Shown: positions 9,203-17,577, counted from the stretch's first letter. The stretch is DNA of 35,158 nucleotides from Rhodococcus phenolicus (GCF_001646785.1 NZ_LRRH01000042.1:1-35158); one strand, 5' to 3'. Numbers and translations: made by a program. The notes: generated from the sequence alone by a model not told the origin.

Positions 9203-10435
9203 TCAGTTGTACTGCACCTGCACCGTGCGGGCCATCGACTGCAGGAGCGGCACCAGCCGCAACAGCGCTCGCTGCTCGAGGAACTGCTGGTCGATCGGCT
9301 TGCTCAGGGCGGCGGCGAGTTCGGCGGGCCGATCCTCGGAGAGCGCCCGGTAGGCCGGGAGCATCCGCGTGGTGATGTAGTCCCAGCGTGCGTCGCGGTC
9401 GGACCAGTTGAACGCGGGCAGCGGTGTCTGCAGGCGCCACTGCGCACCGTCGGTGGCGTCGGCGGCCGTCAGTGTGAGCGGAGACGCCTCCCGGGGTGGC
9501 ACCACGCCAGGGATCGCCGGGTCGGCGGCGAACGTCGACAGGTACGTCAGCGCGCGACCGACCGGTCCCCCGGCCTCGCGGGTGGCGTCCCACTGGTCGG
9601 CGATCGACTGGTACTGCTCGCGGTACAGCAGCTCGGTGTTGCCGCGCACGACCCGTTCGGGGTCCCCGCTGGCGAGATCGTGCCATGCCCGGGTGGCGCG
9701 GTCGTCGATGATGCCGGCCCGGCGGAACTCGTCGATCGCGTCGAGACCACCGGCGAGGTATGCCTCGTGCTGCGGCAGCAGGTCGGTGAAGATGTGCTTG
9801 CTCATCGCGATGACCCGGACCTGGAAGTCCGCGATGTCCTCGGGGGTGATCGTGTGCCCGACGGCGAGCACCGCCTGCAGGTCCTCGGGCAGACGCGCCG
9901 AAGCCGGGGCGGCGGCGTCGTCGAGCGTGCGGGTGATCCCGGCGAGGGCGTCGCGCACCTCCCGGACACCGAGGACGACCCGGGCCAGGTCGACGTCCAT
10001 GATTCCGGCACCGAAGGACGGTCCGGCCAGGCCACCCTGACCGGTCCACAGGAATTCGGGGTGCTCGCGCTGCAGCTTCTGGTAGTAGGCGAAGGTGTTC
10101 TTCAGGTTCTGCTCGTTGGCTGCCAGCCCGAGCCCCGGATCCCAGCGGCTCAGGTCGATCCCGGCGTTGCGGGCCGCGACTGCGAGCCAATACTGGTGCA
10201 GCAGTGCCGCATAGCGTTCCGGTTCGACGTTCGCGGCGCGTGCGCCGTCGAGCAGCGGTCGCAGCACGTCGGGCTCGGTCGGCAGATCGGGAGCGACTCC
10301 GCCGACGCGTTCGGAGTCGAGGTTGCTGCGGGGAACATCGAGGACCGCGTCGAGATCCGGTGCCGCGAAAGCGGTTCCGGTGACACCGAGGGTGACGGTC
10401 ACGGCGGCCAGGACGGTGACGAGCAGTCGCCTCAC
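9203..10435 (-). CDS. Exported protein of unknown function
   Basis: A 410-residue protein that I do not recognise. It opens with a clear Sec signal peptide: RR, then a hydrophobic LLVTVLAAVTVTLGV core, and a cleavage site near TAFA-AP at about residue 25. No lipobox cysteine is present, so it is probably released or held in the envelope. The mature part looks mainly alpha-helical, with many Trp, Tyr and Arg residues and no obvious catalytic signature. The GTG start at 10435 overlaps the stop of the preceding lipase-like gene by GTGA, and the signal peptide begins exactly there, which settles the start. Obligate co-translation of two exported proteins suggests they act together. The gene ends 50 bp before the HTH gene, which may be in the same transcript. 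Confidence 0.7.
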   Translation of the reverse strand: MRRLLVTVLAAVTVTLGVTGTAFAAPDLDAVLDVPRSNLDSERVGGVAPDLPTEPDVLRPLLDGARAANVEPERYAALLHQYWLAVAARNAGIDLSRWDPGLGLAANEQNLKNTFAYYQKLQREHPEFLWTGQGGLAGPSFGAGIMDVDLARVVLGVREVRDALAGITRTLDDAAAPASARLPEDLQAVLAVGHTITPEDIADFQVRVIAMSKHIFTDLLPQHEAYLAGGLDAIDEFRRAGIIDDRATRAWHDLASGDPERVVRGNTELLYREQYQSIADQWDATREAGGPVGRALTYLSTFAADPAIPGVVPPREASPLTLTAADATDGAQWRLQTPLPAFNWSDRDARWDYITTRMLPAYRALSEDRPAELAAALSKPIDQQFLEQRALLRLVPLLQSMARTVQVQYN

Positions 10436-11751
10436 CGGCCGGCCTCCTCGAAGCGCCGGTCGAACCAGGCGACGTTCTGCATGCCGAGCAACTCGACGCC
10501 CACACGGACCGGGTCGGTGAGCACGTCGCCGATCCCGCACACGGACGGATCGAACTCGACTTCGGAACCGTGTGCGCGCCAGAAGTTTCCGAGTTTCTCC
10601 GCGTCCTCGTACGGCACGAGGAAGTCGTCACGGCACGAGGTGATCAGCACCGGCGCGTCCGGAACCTCGTGCGGCCTGGTACCGAGCGCGTTCTCCGCGT
10701 AGGCCCGCGCGAACACCGGATTGTCCGCCGGCCGGCCGTGCACGTACAGCGCGGACAACGGCACGAACGGGAACATCAGGTACAGCCCCTGGCAGGTGCT
10801 GTGGAACAGGTCGGCGGCGGCCCTGCCGAGCGGGGTGAGTTCGGCGTCGAGGTCGATCTCGGGGTACTTCGCGGCGAACCCGAGCGAGTTGGCGAACACG
10901 AAACCCGAGCCGATACCGCCGTCGGCGGTGCGTTCGAAGGTCGCGCTGTCGACGACCATGGCCTGCAGCACGGTGCCGACCAGGTTGAGCTCCGGGGCAT
11001 AGCTGCCGGCCATCTCGGCGGCGAACCCCGCGGCCACGCCACCCCCGGCGATGCCGAAGACACCGACGGGGATGTCCGCGGCGAACCCGGCGTCGGGCAG
11101 GGCGATCGCGGCGCGCAGCCCGTCGAGGGTGGCCGGTCCGCTGAACCGGCCGATCGAGAAGCCGTTGGGGGCGGTGTCGCCGTCGTTGGCGGTGTCGCTC
11201 ATCATCACGGCCCAGCCGCGGCCGAACATCTGCGCGACGGGACCGAGCGCGGAGAACAGCGACGGGTCGGTCTGGTTGCCGCCGGTCCACTGGGTGCTCG
11301 GCATGCAGTCGGGACCGAGACTGTCGTTGGCCTCGGAGTAGCCGATGAGCCTGCGGTCCCGTGCCGGGGTGCCGTCCTCCGGGATCATGAGGATACCGGT
11401 GGCGACGGTGCGGGAACCGTCGAAATCGGTGGTGACGTACATCAGCTGATGCGCGGTGACGTGGCCCGGCTGCACCCCGTACACCTGCACCGTCACCGGG
11501 CGGTGCCGCAGCAGGGTGCCGGGGACGGCGTCGTCGGCGAGGTCGGGGGCGTCGAACCAGGGGTCGGTGGAGGCCGGCCGCGGCATCCACTGCGACGGAT
11601 GCGCGATCTGCCCGTCGCGGAAGGTGCTCACCACGAACGGGTTGAAGACGTCGTCGACCTGGACCGGGTCGGCACCGGCCGAAGAGACCGCGGCCAGAAC
11701 CAGCGCGGTGGAGGCGGCGCAGACCGCCGCGAGATGTCGCAAGACACGCAT
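10432..11751 (-). CDS. Exported lipase-fold protein lacking catalytic serine
   Basis: A 439-residue member of the secretory lipase (LIP) alpha/beta-hydrolase family, with a signal peptide in residues 1-27 (cleavage near SSAGA-DP). Family landmarks are visible: HQLMYVTTDFDGSRTVATG, RLIGYSEANDS, a GRGWAVMMSDTAND strand and the acid-residue strand VLITSCRDDFLVPY. At the nucleophile elbow, where the family has G-Y-S-x-G-G, the sequence reads G-I-A-G-G-G at residues 233-238: serine is alanine. No histidine follows the acid strand except in FWRAHGSE, too early to be the catalytic one. The protein is thus probably not an esterase and may bind lipid or act as a partner. The ATG at 11751 has AGGA upstream. 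It is coupled to the next exported protein by GTGA. Confidence 0.75.
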   Translation of the reverse strand: MRVLRHLAAVCAASTALVLAAVSSAGADPVQVDDVFNPFVVSTFRDGQIAHPSQWMPRPASTDPWFDAPDLADDAVPGTLLRHRPVTVQVYGVQPGHVTAHQLMYVTTDFDGSRTVATGILMIPEDGTPARDRRLIGYSEANDSLGPDCMPSTQWTGGNQTDPSLFSALGPVAQMFGRGWAVMMSDTANDGDTAPNGFSIGRFSGPATLDGLRAAIALPDAGFAADIPVGVFGIAGGGVAAGFAAEMAGSYAPELNLVGTVLQAMVVDSATFERTADGGIGSGFVFANSLGFAAKYPEIDLDAELTPLGRAAADLFHSTCQGLYLMFPFVPLSALYVHGRPADNPVFARAYAENALGTRPHEVPDAPVLITSCRDDFLVPYEDAEKLGNFWRAHGSEVEFDPSVCGIGDVLTDPVRVGVELLGMQNVAWFDRRFEEAGR

Positions 11752-11817
11752 CGATACATTCCTGTCACTGTCGATCGAGCGCCGCCGCCCCCGGCACAGC
11801 GCGCAGTTCACGGAACA

Positions 11818-11839
11818 GTAACAGTCCGTTACCGACGGA
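11818..11839. promoter_or_regulatory. Overlapping inverted repeats upstream of lipase-like gene
   Basis: Two overlapping 15-bp inverted repeats are present: GTAAC-N5-GTTAC at 11818-11832 and TCCGT-N5-ACGGA at 11825-11839. They lie 67-88 bp upstream of the lipase-like start and just below the end of a TetR-family gene, a likely place for an operator. Arms separated by 5 bases suit a dimeric TetR regulator. It does not match the KstR pattern, which needs only two bases between AAC and GTT. Confidence 0.4.
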
Positions 11840-11862
11840 AACAGGTAATCCGCCGGGCCTCG

Positions 11863-12498
11863 TCAGACCCGCATCCGGCGCGCGGCGAACTGCCGGAAGT
11901 ACTCGACCTTCGGCGCCGGCACCAGCGTCGGCAGCAGGTTCGCCCACATCAGCTCGACGTGTTCGATCGCCCGGTCGCGGCGGCCGAGCCCCGCGGCGAC
12001 GGTGCGCGCCCCGACGATCATCTGGAGCACGAGCAGCCCGGCGGCGTCGGGATCGGCGTCCGGTGACAGATCGCCTTCCTCCTGCGCCCGGCGCGCCAGC
12101 TGCTGCAGCGAATCGAGCCACAGCTCGAACAGATTGTCGCCCGATCCGCGATAGTCGCCGATCTCGATGACGAGCCGGAACATCGCGCGGACGACCGGGT
12201 CGGACATCGACAGGTCGACGGACAGGACCGACAACTCGATCATCGTCTCCAGGGCCGGGGTGCGTTCGTCGATCTTGGCGAGACCGGCCTCCGAGGAACG
12301 GACGAAACCGGCGTCGATGACGCCGCGGGCGAGTTCCTCCTTGGAACCGAAGTGGAAGTACAGCGCGCCCTTGGTGACGCCCGATTCGTCGATGATCTCG
12401 TTGAGGCTGGCGTTCGCGTATCCCAGCCGCATGAAGACGTCGGCGGCGCCGCGCAACACCGATTCCCGGGTGGCCTCCGCACGAACCTGACGCGGCAT
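11863..12498 (-). CDS. TetR regulator, gamma-butyrolactone-receptor-like
   Basis: A 211-residue TetR repressor. The HTH covers about residues 8-55 (ASLNEIIDESGVTKGALYFHFGSKEEL), and the N-terminal pattern RQVRAEATRESVLRGAADVF resembles the ScbR/ArpA group of gamma-butyrolactone receptors. The C-terminal segment with QMIVGARTVAAG and MWANLLPTL also fits that group. Such proteins release DNA on binding a diffusible lactone. No AfsA-type lactone synthase is in the window, so it would be an orphan receptor here. The ATG at 12498 has GGGGAG upstream; an in-frame extension to 12570 is unlikely. It lies upstream of the lipase-like gene on the same strand, with a 111-bp gap carrying inverted repeats, and may control it or itself. 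Confidence 0.75.
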   Translation of the reverse strand: MPRQVRAEATRESVLRGAADVFMRLGYANASLNEIIDESGVTKGALYFHFGSKEELARGVIDAGFVRSSEAGLAKIDERTPALETMIELSVLSVDLSMSDPVVRAMFRLVIEIGDYRGSGDNLFELWLDSLQQLARRAQEEGDLSPDADPDAAGLLVLQMIVGARTVAAGLGRRDRAIEHVELMWANLLPTLVPAPKVEYFRQFAARRMRV

Positions 12499-12680
12499 GT
12501 CAGTGCTCCCCGTGGGCAACGTCCCGGGCCGGACCACGGCACTCGGCCCGAACATGCTCGGCACAGGCAATCGACGTGCGGGAAACCACAGTCACCTCAA
12601 TCCCGTCGCGGCTACGAATCGGCCGGGCAACGGTACCACCGAAGCGGGGTCTACCTCGGCATTCGCAGGCACTGACTGTA

Positions 12681-13322
12681 TCAATCCTCGCCGAGGGTCG
12701 GATCGGCTTCGAGCCGGGTCAGCCCGTTCCAGCACAGGTTCACCAGGTGCGCCGCGACGACCTCCTTCGACGGGCTGCGCTCGTCGAGCCACCAGGTCGC
12801 GGTGGTCGCGACCATGCCGACGAGAGCCTGCGCATAGAGCGGCGCGAGTTCCGGATCCAGACCGCGCCGGGAGAAGTCGCCGGCGAGCAGGGTGCCGACC
12901 TGCCGCATCGCCTCGTTGAGCAGGCTCGAATAGGTGCCTTCCTCGGCGGCGACCGGCGAGTCGCGCACGAGGATGCGGAAACCCTCGGTGCGTTCCTCGA
13001 TGTAGGTGAGCAGCGCGAGCGCAGCCCGTTCGACGCGGACGCGAGACCTGTTCTGCGTCAGGCTCGCGGTGACCATCGACATGAGCACGGTCATCTCGCG
13101 GTCCACGACCACGGCGTAGAGCCCTTCCTTCCCGCCGAAATGCTCGTAGACGACGGGCTTGGACACCGCGGCGCGTTGCGCGATCTCCTCGATCGACGTG
13201 CCCTCGTACCCGCGCTCGGCGAACAGGGCCCGGCCGATCTCGATCAACTGCTCACGGCGCTGCGTTCCGGTCATGCGGATGCGTGGAGTCCGTTCGGGCT
13301 GATTCTGCGGTGTTCGCGACAC
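12681..13322 (-). CDS. TetR-family regulator (Rv1019-like position)
   Basis: A 213-residue TetR regulator. The HTH region at about residues 20-65 is canonical (GTSIEEIAQRAAVSKPVVYEHF, then GGKEGLYAVVVD), and the all-helical C-terminal ligand domain follows. It lies divergent from tRNA-Gln and glmU and upstream of mfd on the mfd strand, the place held by Rv1019 in M. tuberculosis, so it is probably the same regulator. The ligand is unknown. The start is GTG at 13322 with GGAAAGGA seven bases upstream; an ATG at 13274 in frame is a less likely start. Autoregulation through the 165-bp gap toward the tRNA gene is plausible, but I see no clear operator. Confidence 0.85.
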   Translation of the reverse strand: MSRTPQNQPERTPRIRMTGTQRREQLIEIGRALFAERGYEGTSIEEIAQRAAVSKPVVYEHFGGKEGLYAVVVDREMTVLMSMVTASLTQNRSRVRVERAALALLTYIEERTEGFRILVRDSPVAAEEGTYSSLLNEAMRQVGTLLAGDFSRRGLDPELAPLYAQALVGMVATTATWWLDERSPSKEVVAAHLVNLCWNGLTRLEADPTLGED

Positions 13323-13487
13323 GACGGTTTCCTTTCCGGCGCCACACCTGCTGCACGGGCCCCGCGCCGAGCCTAATCGGCGGGCCGGGCGGAGCGCCCC
13401 GACTCCGCCCCGCGTTCGACGCCGACCGTATCGGCATGCGAGGATCACACCGCATGCCCGGGGGTTCGATCCTCGGACGTGCGGCGA

Positions 13488-13559
13488 TCCGCCGTGGTGT
13501 AATCGGCAGCACCTCTGATTTTGGTTCAGATAGTTCAGGTTCGAGTCCTGGCGGCGGAG
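13488..13559 (+). tRNA. tRNA-Gln (UUG)
   Basis: A 72-nt tRNA. The acceptor stem pairs TCCGCCG (13488-13494) with CGGCGGA (13552-13558), leaving G as discriminator. The anticodon stem TCTGA (13514-13518) pairs with TCAGA (13526-13530) around a 7-base loop with anticodon TTG at 13521-13523, which reads CAA as glutamine. The T arm carries GGTTCGAGTCC. The 3' CCA is not encoded. The gene sits between the divergent TetR gene and glmU, as in mycobacteria. Confidence 0.96.
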
Positions 13560-13567
13560 CAAGGCAA

Positions 13568-13587
13568 CGGGAGCCGACGGGCTCCCG
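13568..13587 (+). terminator. Hairpin downstream of tRNA-Gln
   Basis: CGGGAGCC (13568-13575) pairs perfectly with GGCTCCCG (13580-13587) around a GACG loop, starting 9 bases after the tRNA. It lacks a T-tract, as many actinobacterial terminators do. It probably ends the tRNA transcript, or marks its processing, before glmU. Confidence 0.55.
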
Positions 13588-13628
13588 CACGTACGTCCGT
13601 GACGCATGTCGAACGTCGAGGGAGCTTC

Positions 13629-15107
13629 ATGCAAGTGCAGACCGCCATAGTCGTCCTGGCCGCCGGAGCGGGTACGAGGATGCGGTCCAAGACACCCAAA
13701 GTTCTGCACTCCCTCGGTGGCCGCACCATGCTCGAGCATTCGCTGCGGGCCGCAGCGGAGCTCGCCCCCGATCACCTCGTGGTGGTGGTCGGTCACGACC
13801 GCGAACGTATCGGCGCCGCCGTCACCGATCTCGCCGCCCGTCTGGACCGGGACGTCCGCGTCGCCGTCCAGGAAGAGCAGCTCGGCACCGGTCACGCCGT
13901 CGAGTGCGCCCTGACCGCTCTTCCCGCCGACTTCGCCGGCACCGTCGTCGTCACCGCCGCGGACGTGCCGCTGCTCGACGCCGACACGCTCCGCGCCCTG
14001 CTCGACACGCACGCCGAACCCGAACCGGCAGCCGTCACCGTGCTCACGACGACCGCCGCCGACCCGACCGGATACGGCCGGATCCTGCGCACCACCGACG
14101 GCGATGTCACCGCCATCATCGAGCACCGGGAAGCGACACCCACCCAGCTGGCGATCACCGAGATCAACACCGGCGTGTACGCGTTCGACGTGGCCGCCCT
14201 GCGCTCGGCGCTGGGCAAGCTCAGCGCCGACAACACCCAGGGCGAGCTCTACCTGACCGATGTCGTGGCGATCACCCGCGGCGAGGGCGACACCGTCCGC
14301 GCCCAGTACACCGACGACGCTGTGCAGGTGGCGGGGGCCAACGACCGCGTGCAGCTCGCGGCGCTCGCCGCCGAATTGAACCGGCGCACCGTCGAACACT
14401 GGATGCGCCAGGGTGTGACGGTGATCGATCCGGCGACCACGTGGGTCGACGTCGACGTCACCCTCGCGCCGGACGTGACGCTGCTTCCCGGTGTGCAGCT
14501 GCACGGGCGCACCTCCGTCGGCGAGGACGCGGTGATCGGACCGGACACCACCCTGACCGACGTGCAGGTGGGAGCCGGAGCGTCGGTCGTCCGCAGCCAC
14601 GGATCGGATTCGATCATCGGCGCGGACGCGTCCGTGGGCCCGTTCGCGTACCTGAGACCGGGCACCGAACTCGGCGCCGACGGCAAGATCGGCACGTTCG
14701 TCGAGACGAAGAACGCGCAGATCGGAGCGCATTCGAAGGTGCCGCACCTGACCTACGTCGGCGACGCGACGATCGGTGATCACTCGAACATCGGCGCGTC
14801 GAGCGTGTTCGTGAACTACGACGGCGTGCAGAAGTACCGGACCGTCGTCGGATCGCACGTGCGAACGGGCTCCGACACCATGTTCGTAGCCCCGCTGACG
14901 GTCGGTGACGGGGCGTACACGGGCGCCGGGACGGTGCTCCGGCGGAACGTTCCGCCGGGGGCGCTGGCAGTGTCGGGTGCGCCACAGCGCAATATTGAAG
15001 GCTGGGTCCAGCGAAATCGAGCCGGGACCCCCGCCGCTGAGGCAGCATCGACGGCGTCGCAGCAGCAGCAAGTGAACGAACCGCAAAAGGACGGCCTGGA
15101 CCAGTGA
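13629..15107 (+). CDS. glmU: Bifunctional GlmU uridyltransferase/acetyltransferase
   Basis: A 492-residue GlmU that acetylates glucosamine-1-phosphate and then forms UDP-GlcNAc, the precursor for peptidoglycan and the arabinogalactan linker. The N-terminal pyrophosphorylase domain shows [15 protein letters not shown] at about residues 10-24 and the GTGHAV and NTGVYAF motifs. The C-terminal left-handed beta-helix has repeating hexapeptides from about residue 260, including [10 protein letters not shown] and [10 protein letters not shown]. The C-terminal tail is Ala/Gln-rich and probably disordered, as in mycobacterial GlmU. The ATG at 13629 follows GGGAG at short spacing. Its TGA overlaps the prs GTG start, so the two are coupled; the glmU-prs order is conserved in actinobacteria. 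Confidence 0.97.
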   Translation: MQVQTAIVVLAAGAGTRMRSKTPKVLHSLGGRTMLEHSLRAAAELAPDHLVVVVGHDRERIGAAVTDLAARLDRDVRVAVQEEQLGTGHAVECALTALPADFAGTVVVTAADVPLLDADTLRALLDTHAEPEPAAVTVLTTTAADPTGYGRILRTTDGDVTAIIEHREATPTQLAITEINTGVYAFDVAALRSALGKLSADNTQGELYLTDVVAITRGEGDTVRAQYTDDAVQVAGANDRVQLAALAAELNRRTVEHWMRQGVTVIDPATTWVDVDVTLAPDVTLLPGVQLHGRTSVGEDAVIGPDTTLTDVQVGAGASVVRSHGSDSIIGADASVGPFAYLRPGTELGADGKIGTFVETKNAQIGAHSKVPHLTYVGDATIGDHSNIGASSVFVNYDGVQKYRTVVGSHVRTGSDTMFVAPLTVGDGAYTGAGTVLRRNVPPGALAVSGAPQRNIEGWVQRNRAGTPAAEAASTASQQQQVNEPQKDGLDQ

Positions 15108-16081
15108 CCAATTGGATCGACAATCAGAAGAACCTGATGCTCTTCGCAGGCCGGGCACACCCCGAGCTGGCAGAGCAGGTTTCGAAGGAGCTGGGCATCC
15201 AGGTCACGCCGCAGACCGCGCGTGACTTCGCCAACGGCGAGACCTTCGTCCGGTTCGAGGAGTCGGTGCGTGGCTCCGACGCCTTCGTGCTGCAGAGCCA
15301 CCCCTTCCCGCTGAACCAGTGGGTGATGGAACAGCTCATCATGATCGACGCGCTCAAGCGTGGTTCCGCCAAGCGCATCACCGCGATCCTGCCGTTCTAC
15401 CCGTACGCCCGTCAGGACAAGAAGCACCGCGGCCGCGAGCCCATCTCGGCCCGCCTCATCGCCGATCTGCTCAAGACCGCCGGTGCCGATCGCATCATCA
15501 CCGTCGATCTGCACACCGACCAGATCCAGGGCTTCTTCGACGGCCCGGTCGACCACATGCACGCGCAGGGTCAGCTCGCCGAGTACATCCGCGGCCGCTA
15601 CGGCGTCGACAACATCGCCGTCGTCTCCCCCGACTCCGGTCGCGTCCGCGTCGCCGAGAAGTGGGCCGACACCCTCGGGGGTGCCCCGCTGGCGTTCATC
15701 CACAAGACCCGCGACCCGCTGGTGCCGAACCAGGTCAAGTCCAACCGCGTGGTCGGTGAGGTCGAAGGCCACACCTGCATCCTGATCGACGACATGATCG
15801 ACACCGGCGGGACCATCGCCGGCGCCGTGCGCGTCCTCAAGGAGGCCGGCGCCGGTGACGTGATCATCGCCGCGACGCACGGTGTGCTGTCCGATCCGGC
15901 CGCCGAGCGCCTCGCCTCGTGCGGCGCCAAGGAGGTCATCGTCACCAACACGCTGCCGATCCCGCCGGAGAAGCAGTTCGACACGCTCACCGTCCTGTCG
16001 ATCGCCCCGCTGCTGGCGCAGACCATCCGTGAGGTGTTCGAGAACGGCTCGGTGACGTCGCTGTTCAACGGCGTCGCCTGA
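15104..16081 (+). CDS. prs: Ribose-phosphate pyrophosphokinase
   Basis: A 325-residue class I PRPP synthase making phosphoribosyl pyrophosphate from ribose-5-phosphate and ATP for purine, pyrimidine, histidine, NAD and, in this group, arabinan (DPA) synthesis. Family motifs are all visible: [16 protein letters not shown], the flexible loop [15 protein letters not shown], the metal site [12 protein letters not shown], and the PRPP loop DDMIDTGGT near residue 230. Its length is normal for actinobacteria. The start is GTG at 15104, forming a GTGA overlap with the glmU stop, so it depends on translation of glmU. In M. tuberculosis lpqT and rplY follow; here a DUF2461 gene follows instead. Confidence 0.97.
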   Translation: MTNWIDNQKNLMLFAGRAHPELAEQVSKELGIQVTPQTARDFANGETFVRFEESVRGSDAFVLQSHPFPLNQWVMEQLIMIDALKRGSAKRITAILPFYPYARQDKKHRGREPISARLIADLLKTAGADRIITVDLHTDQIQGFFDGPVDHMHAQGQLAEYIRGRYGVDNIAVVSPDSGRVRVAEKWADTLGGAPLAFIHKTRDPLVPNQVKSNRVVGEVEGHTCILIDDMIDTGGTIAGAVRVLKEAGAGDVIIAATHGVLSDPAAERLASCGAKEVIVTNTLPIPPEKQFDTLTVLSIAPLLAQTIREVFENGSVTSLFNGVA

Positions 16082-16123
16082 CACTGTTCGACGGCCTCGC
16101 TCCCGAGGGTGCAGACTGACGGG

Positions 16124-16754
16124 GTGTTCACCGGATTCCCCGTCGCCGCGCTCGACTTCTACGAGGATCTCGAGGCCGACAACAGCAAAGCCTTCTGGGC
16201 CGCGCACAAGGCCGTCTACGACGACTGCGTGCGCGGCCCGATGCTTGCGCTGCTCGCCGAGCTGGAACCGGAGTTCGGTACCGGCAAGGCCTTTCGCCCG
16301 TACCGCGACGTCCGGTTCAGCAAGGACAAGGCGCCGTACAAGACGCATCAGGGCGGGTTCGTGCAGACCGCTCCGGGCGTCGGGTTCTACGTGCAGGTCG
16401 ATGCCGCGGGGCTGGTCGTCGCCGGCGGGTTCTATGCCGGGTCCAGCGCGCAGGTCGCGGCGTACCGCACGGCCGTCGACGACGAGCGGCGCGGCGCCCA
16501 GCTCGAGAAGCTGCTCCGGAAACTGCGCCGCGACGGTTTCGAAATCGGTGGTGCGCAACTGAAGACGCGGCCGCGCGGGGACCGACCCCGACCATCCCCG
16601 GCTCGACCTGCTGCGCCACAAGGCGCTCACCGCGGGGCGCACCGAACAGTCGCCGCCCTGGCTCGACAGTGCCCGCACCTTCGACGAGGTCCGGGACTCC
16701 TGGCGCCGGTTCCGTCCGCTCGTGGAGTGGCTCACCTCTGCGACCGCCACCTGA
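16124..16754 (+). pseudogene. DUF2461 (TIGR02453) family gene, frameshifted
   Basis: The first 152 codons encode a typical DUF2461 protein: FTGFPVAALDFYEDLEADN, a KPYRDVRFSKDK-like segment (here RPYRDVRFSKDKAPYKTH), FYVQVDAAGL, and GGAQLKTRPRG. After the GGGG run at 16577-16580 the original frame turns into Arg/Pro-rich nonsense, ending at 16789. Dropping one base at that run restores the family C-terminus, with DPDHPRLDLLRHKALTAGR, then WRRFRPLVEWL, and a TGA at 16752-16754. One extra G thus explains everything: a real mutation or a homopolymer sequencing error. DUF2461 proteins have no firmly established function. GTG at 16124 is taken as start; GTG at 16109 is an alternative. It lies 42 bp downstream of prs and may be co-transcribed. 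Confidence 0.8.
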
Positions 16755-16808
16755 CGATCCGGGAATCCAGCAGACCGTCCGGTACGTAAAGTGCTGTGCC
16801 CCAACACT

Positions 16809-16836
16809 TTGCCTATCGGTCTGGTCCGGCTAACAT
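16809..16836 (+). promoter_or_regulatory. Possible sigma-70-type promoter
   Basis: TTGCCT (16809-16814) and TAACAT (16831-16836) are separated by 16 bases, a fair match to vegetative actinobacterial promoters. They lie 88 bp upstream of the zinc-ribbon gene, with no other gene between. AAAGTG at 16788-16793 and CACTTT at 16805-16810 form an inverted repeat touching the -35 element and could be an operator. Confidence 0.4.
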
Positions 16837-16923
16837 GATCTTCGTCACTTTCCCGACCGTCCCCGCAGGTCACGTCCGTCCCACGCGTCGTGCCCGCCCG
16901 ATCTTCACCTAAGGTGGCTCCTC

Positions 16924-17577
16924 GTGATCGACGCGCAGACCCTCGAGGCCCCCACCGAATCCGCGACAATCCGGACAGCACGACGGTGGACACCGGGTGC
17001 CTGCGTATGGTGCGGCGATCTCGCCGCCGTCGAGGAATACCGCAACGAGCCGCGCTGCGCGACCTGCCGCAAGCACGAGGACGTCATCGAGGAAGCCCGC
17101 AAGTTCGTCGGCATGTACGGACTGCGCCCGATCGGCGGAACCCTGCAGTCCGACGACGAGGAAGAGTACGAGCACCGGCTCGCCGCACGCGATGCCCGCC
17201 GCGCCCTCAACGACATTCGGCTCGCCGAGCAGCCCGACCCCGCGCTCGTGCGCAAGGCACTGCGTCCGCGCGCCGCCGCCGTGGTCGCCGAGAACGCCCC
17301 CGCTCGCGCCCCCAAGCCGCGCACCGCCTCGCCGCGCAGCTCCTCCGAGCCCGCCCCCGCGCCCGTGCGCACCGACGCCGTCGACGTCGACGAGATCCAG
17401 ACCCGCGCCCTCGCGCTGCTCGATCAGCTCTCCGCGATCGACGCGCAGCTCACGCTCGTCGCCGAGCAGAACGGCCTCGCGGCCCGCGCCCGCCGCAGCG
17501 ACCTCGAGAAGCAGAAGGCCACCATCCTGCGCACCCTCGGCGCGTTGGAGAAGGCACGGCTCAGCGCGCTGTCCTGA
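16924..17577 (+). CDS. Zinc-ribbon and coiled-coil protein, unknown function
   Basis: A 217-residue protein that I cannot assign to a named family. Near the N-terminus two CxxC knuckles, C27-C30 and C45-C48, are spaced as in a zinc ribbon. A charged helical part follows, then an Ala/Pro/Arg-rich linker (about 115-150) that is probably disordered. The C-terminal 55 residues are a Leu-rich amphipathic helix likely to form a coiled coil. There is no signal peptide or membrane segment, so it is cytoplasmic and may bind nucleic acid or a protein partner. The GTG at 16924 follows AAGGTGG at seven bases. It stands alone, with its own probable promoter, 153 bp ahead of cstA. Confidence 0.7.
   Translation: MIDAQTLEAPTESATIRTARRWTPGACVWCGDLAAVEEYRNEPRCATCRKHEDVIEEARKFVGMYGLRPIGGTLQSDDEEEYEHRLAARDARRALNDIRLAEQPDPALVRKALRPRAAAVVAENAPARAPKPRTASPRSSSEPAPAPVRTDAVDVDEIQTRALALLDQLSAIDAQLTLVAEQNGLAARARRSDLEKQKATILRTLGALEKARLSALS

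Noticed and set aside
11818-11832. KstR-type operator upstream of the lipase-like gene
   Set aside because: The KstR pattern needs two bases between AAC and GTT; here there are five.
13362-15158. Upstream extension of the TetR gene at 12681-13322 across the tRNA and glmU
   Set aside because: The open frame continues but is antisense to tRNA-Gln and glmU; a GTG with a good ribosome binding site at 13322 gives a normal TetR length.
16755-16789. DUF2461 gene ending at 16789 as an intact protein
   Set aside because: The last 70 residues of that reading are Arg/Pro-rich and unlike the family, while a one-base shift restores the family C-terminus.
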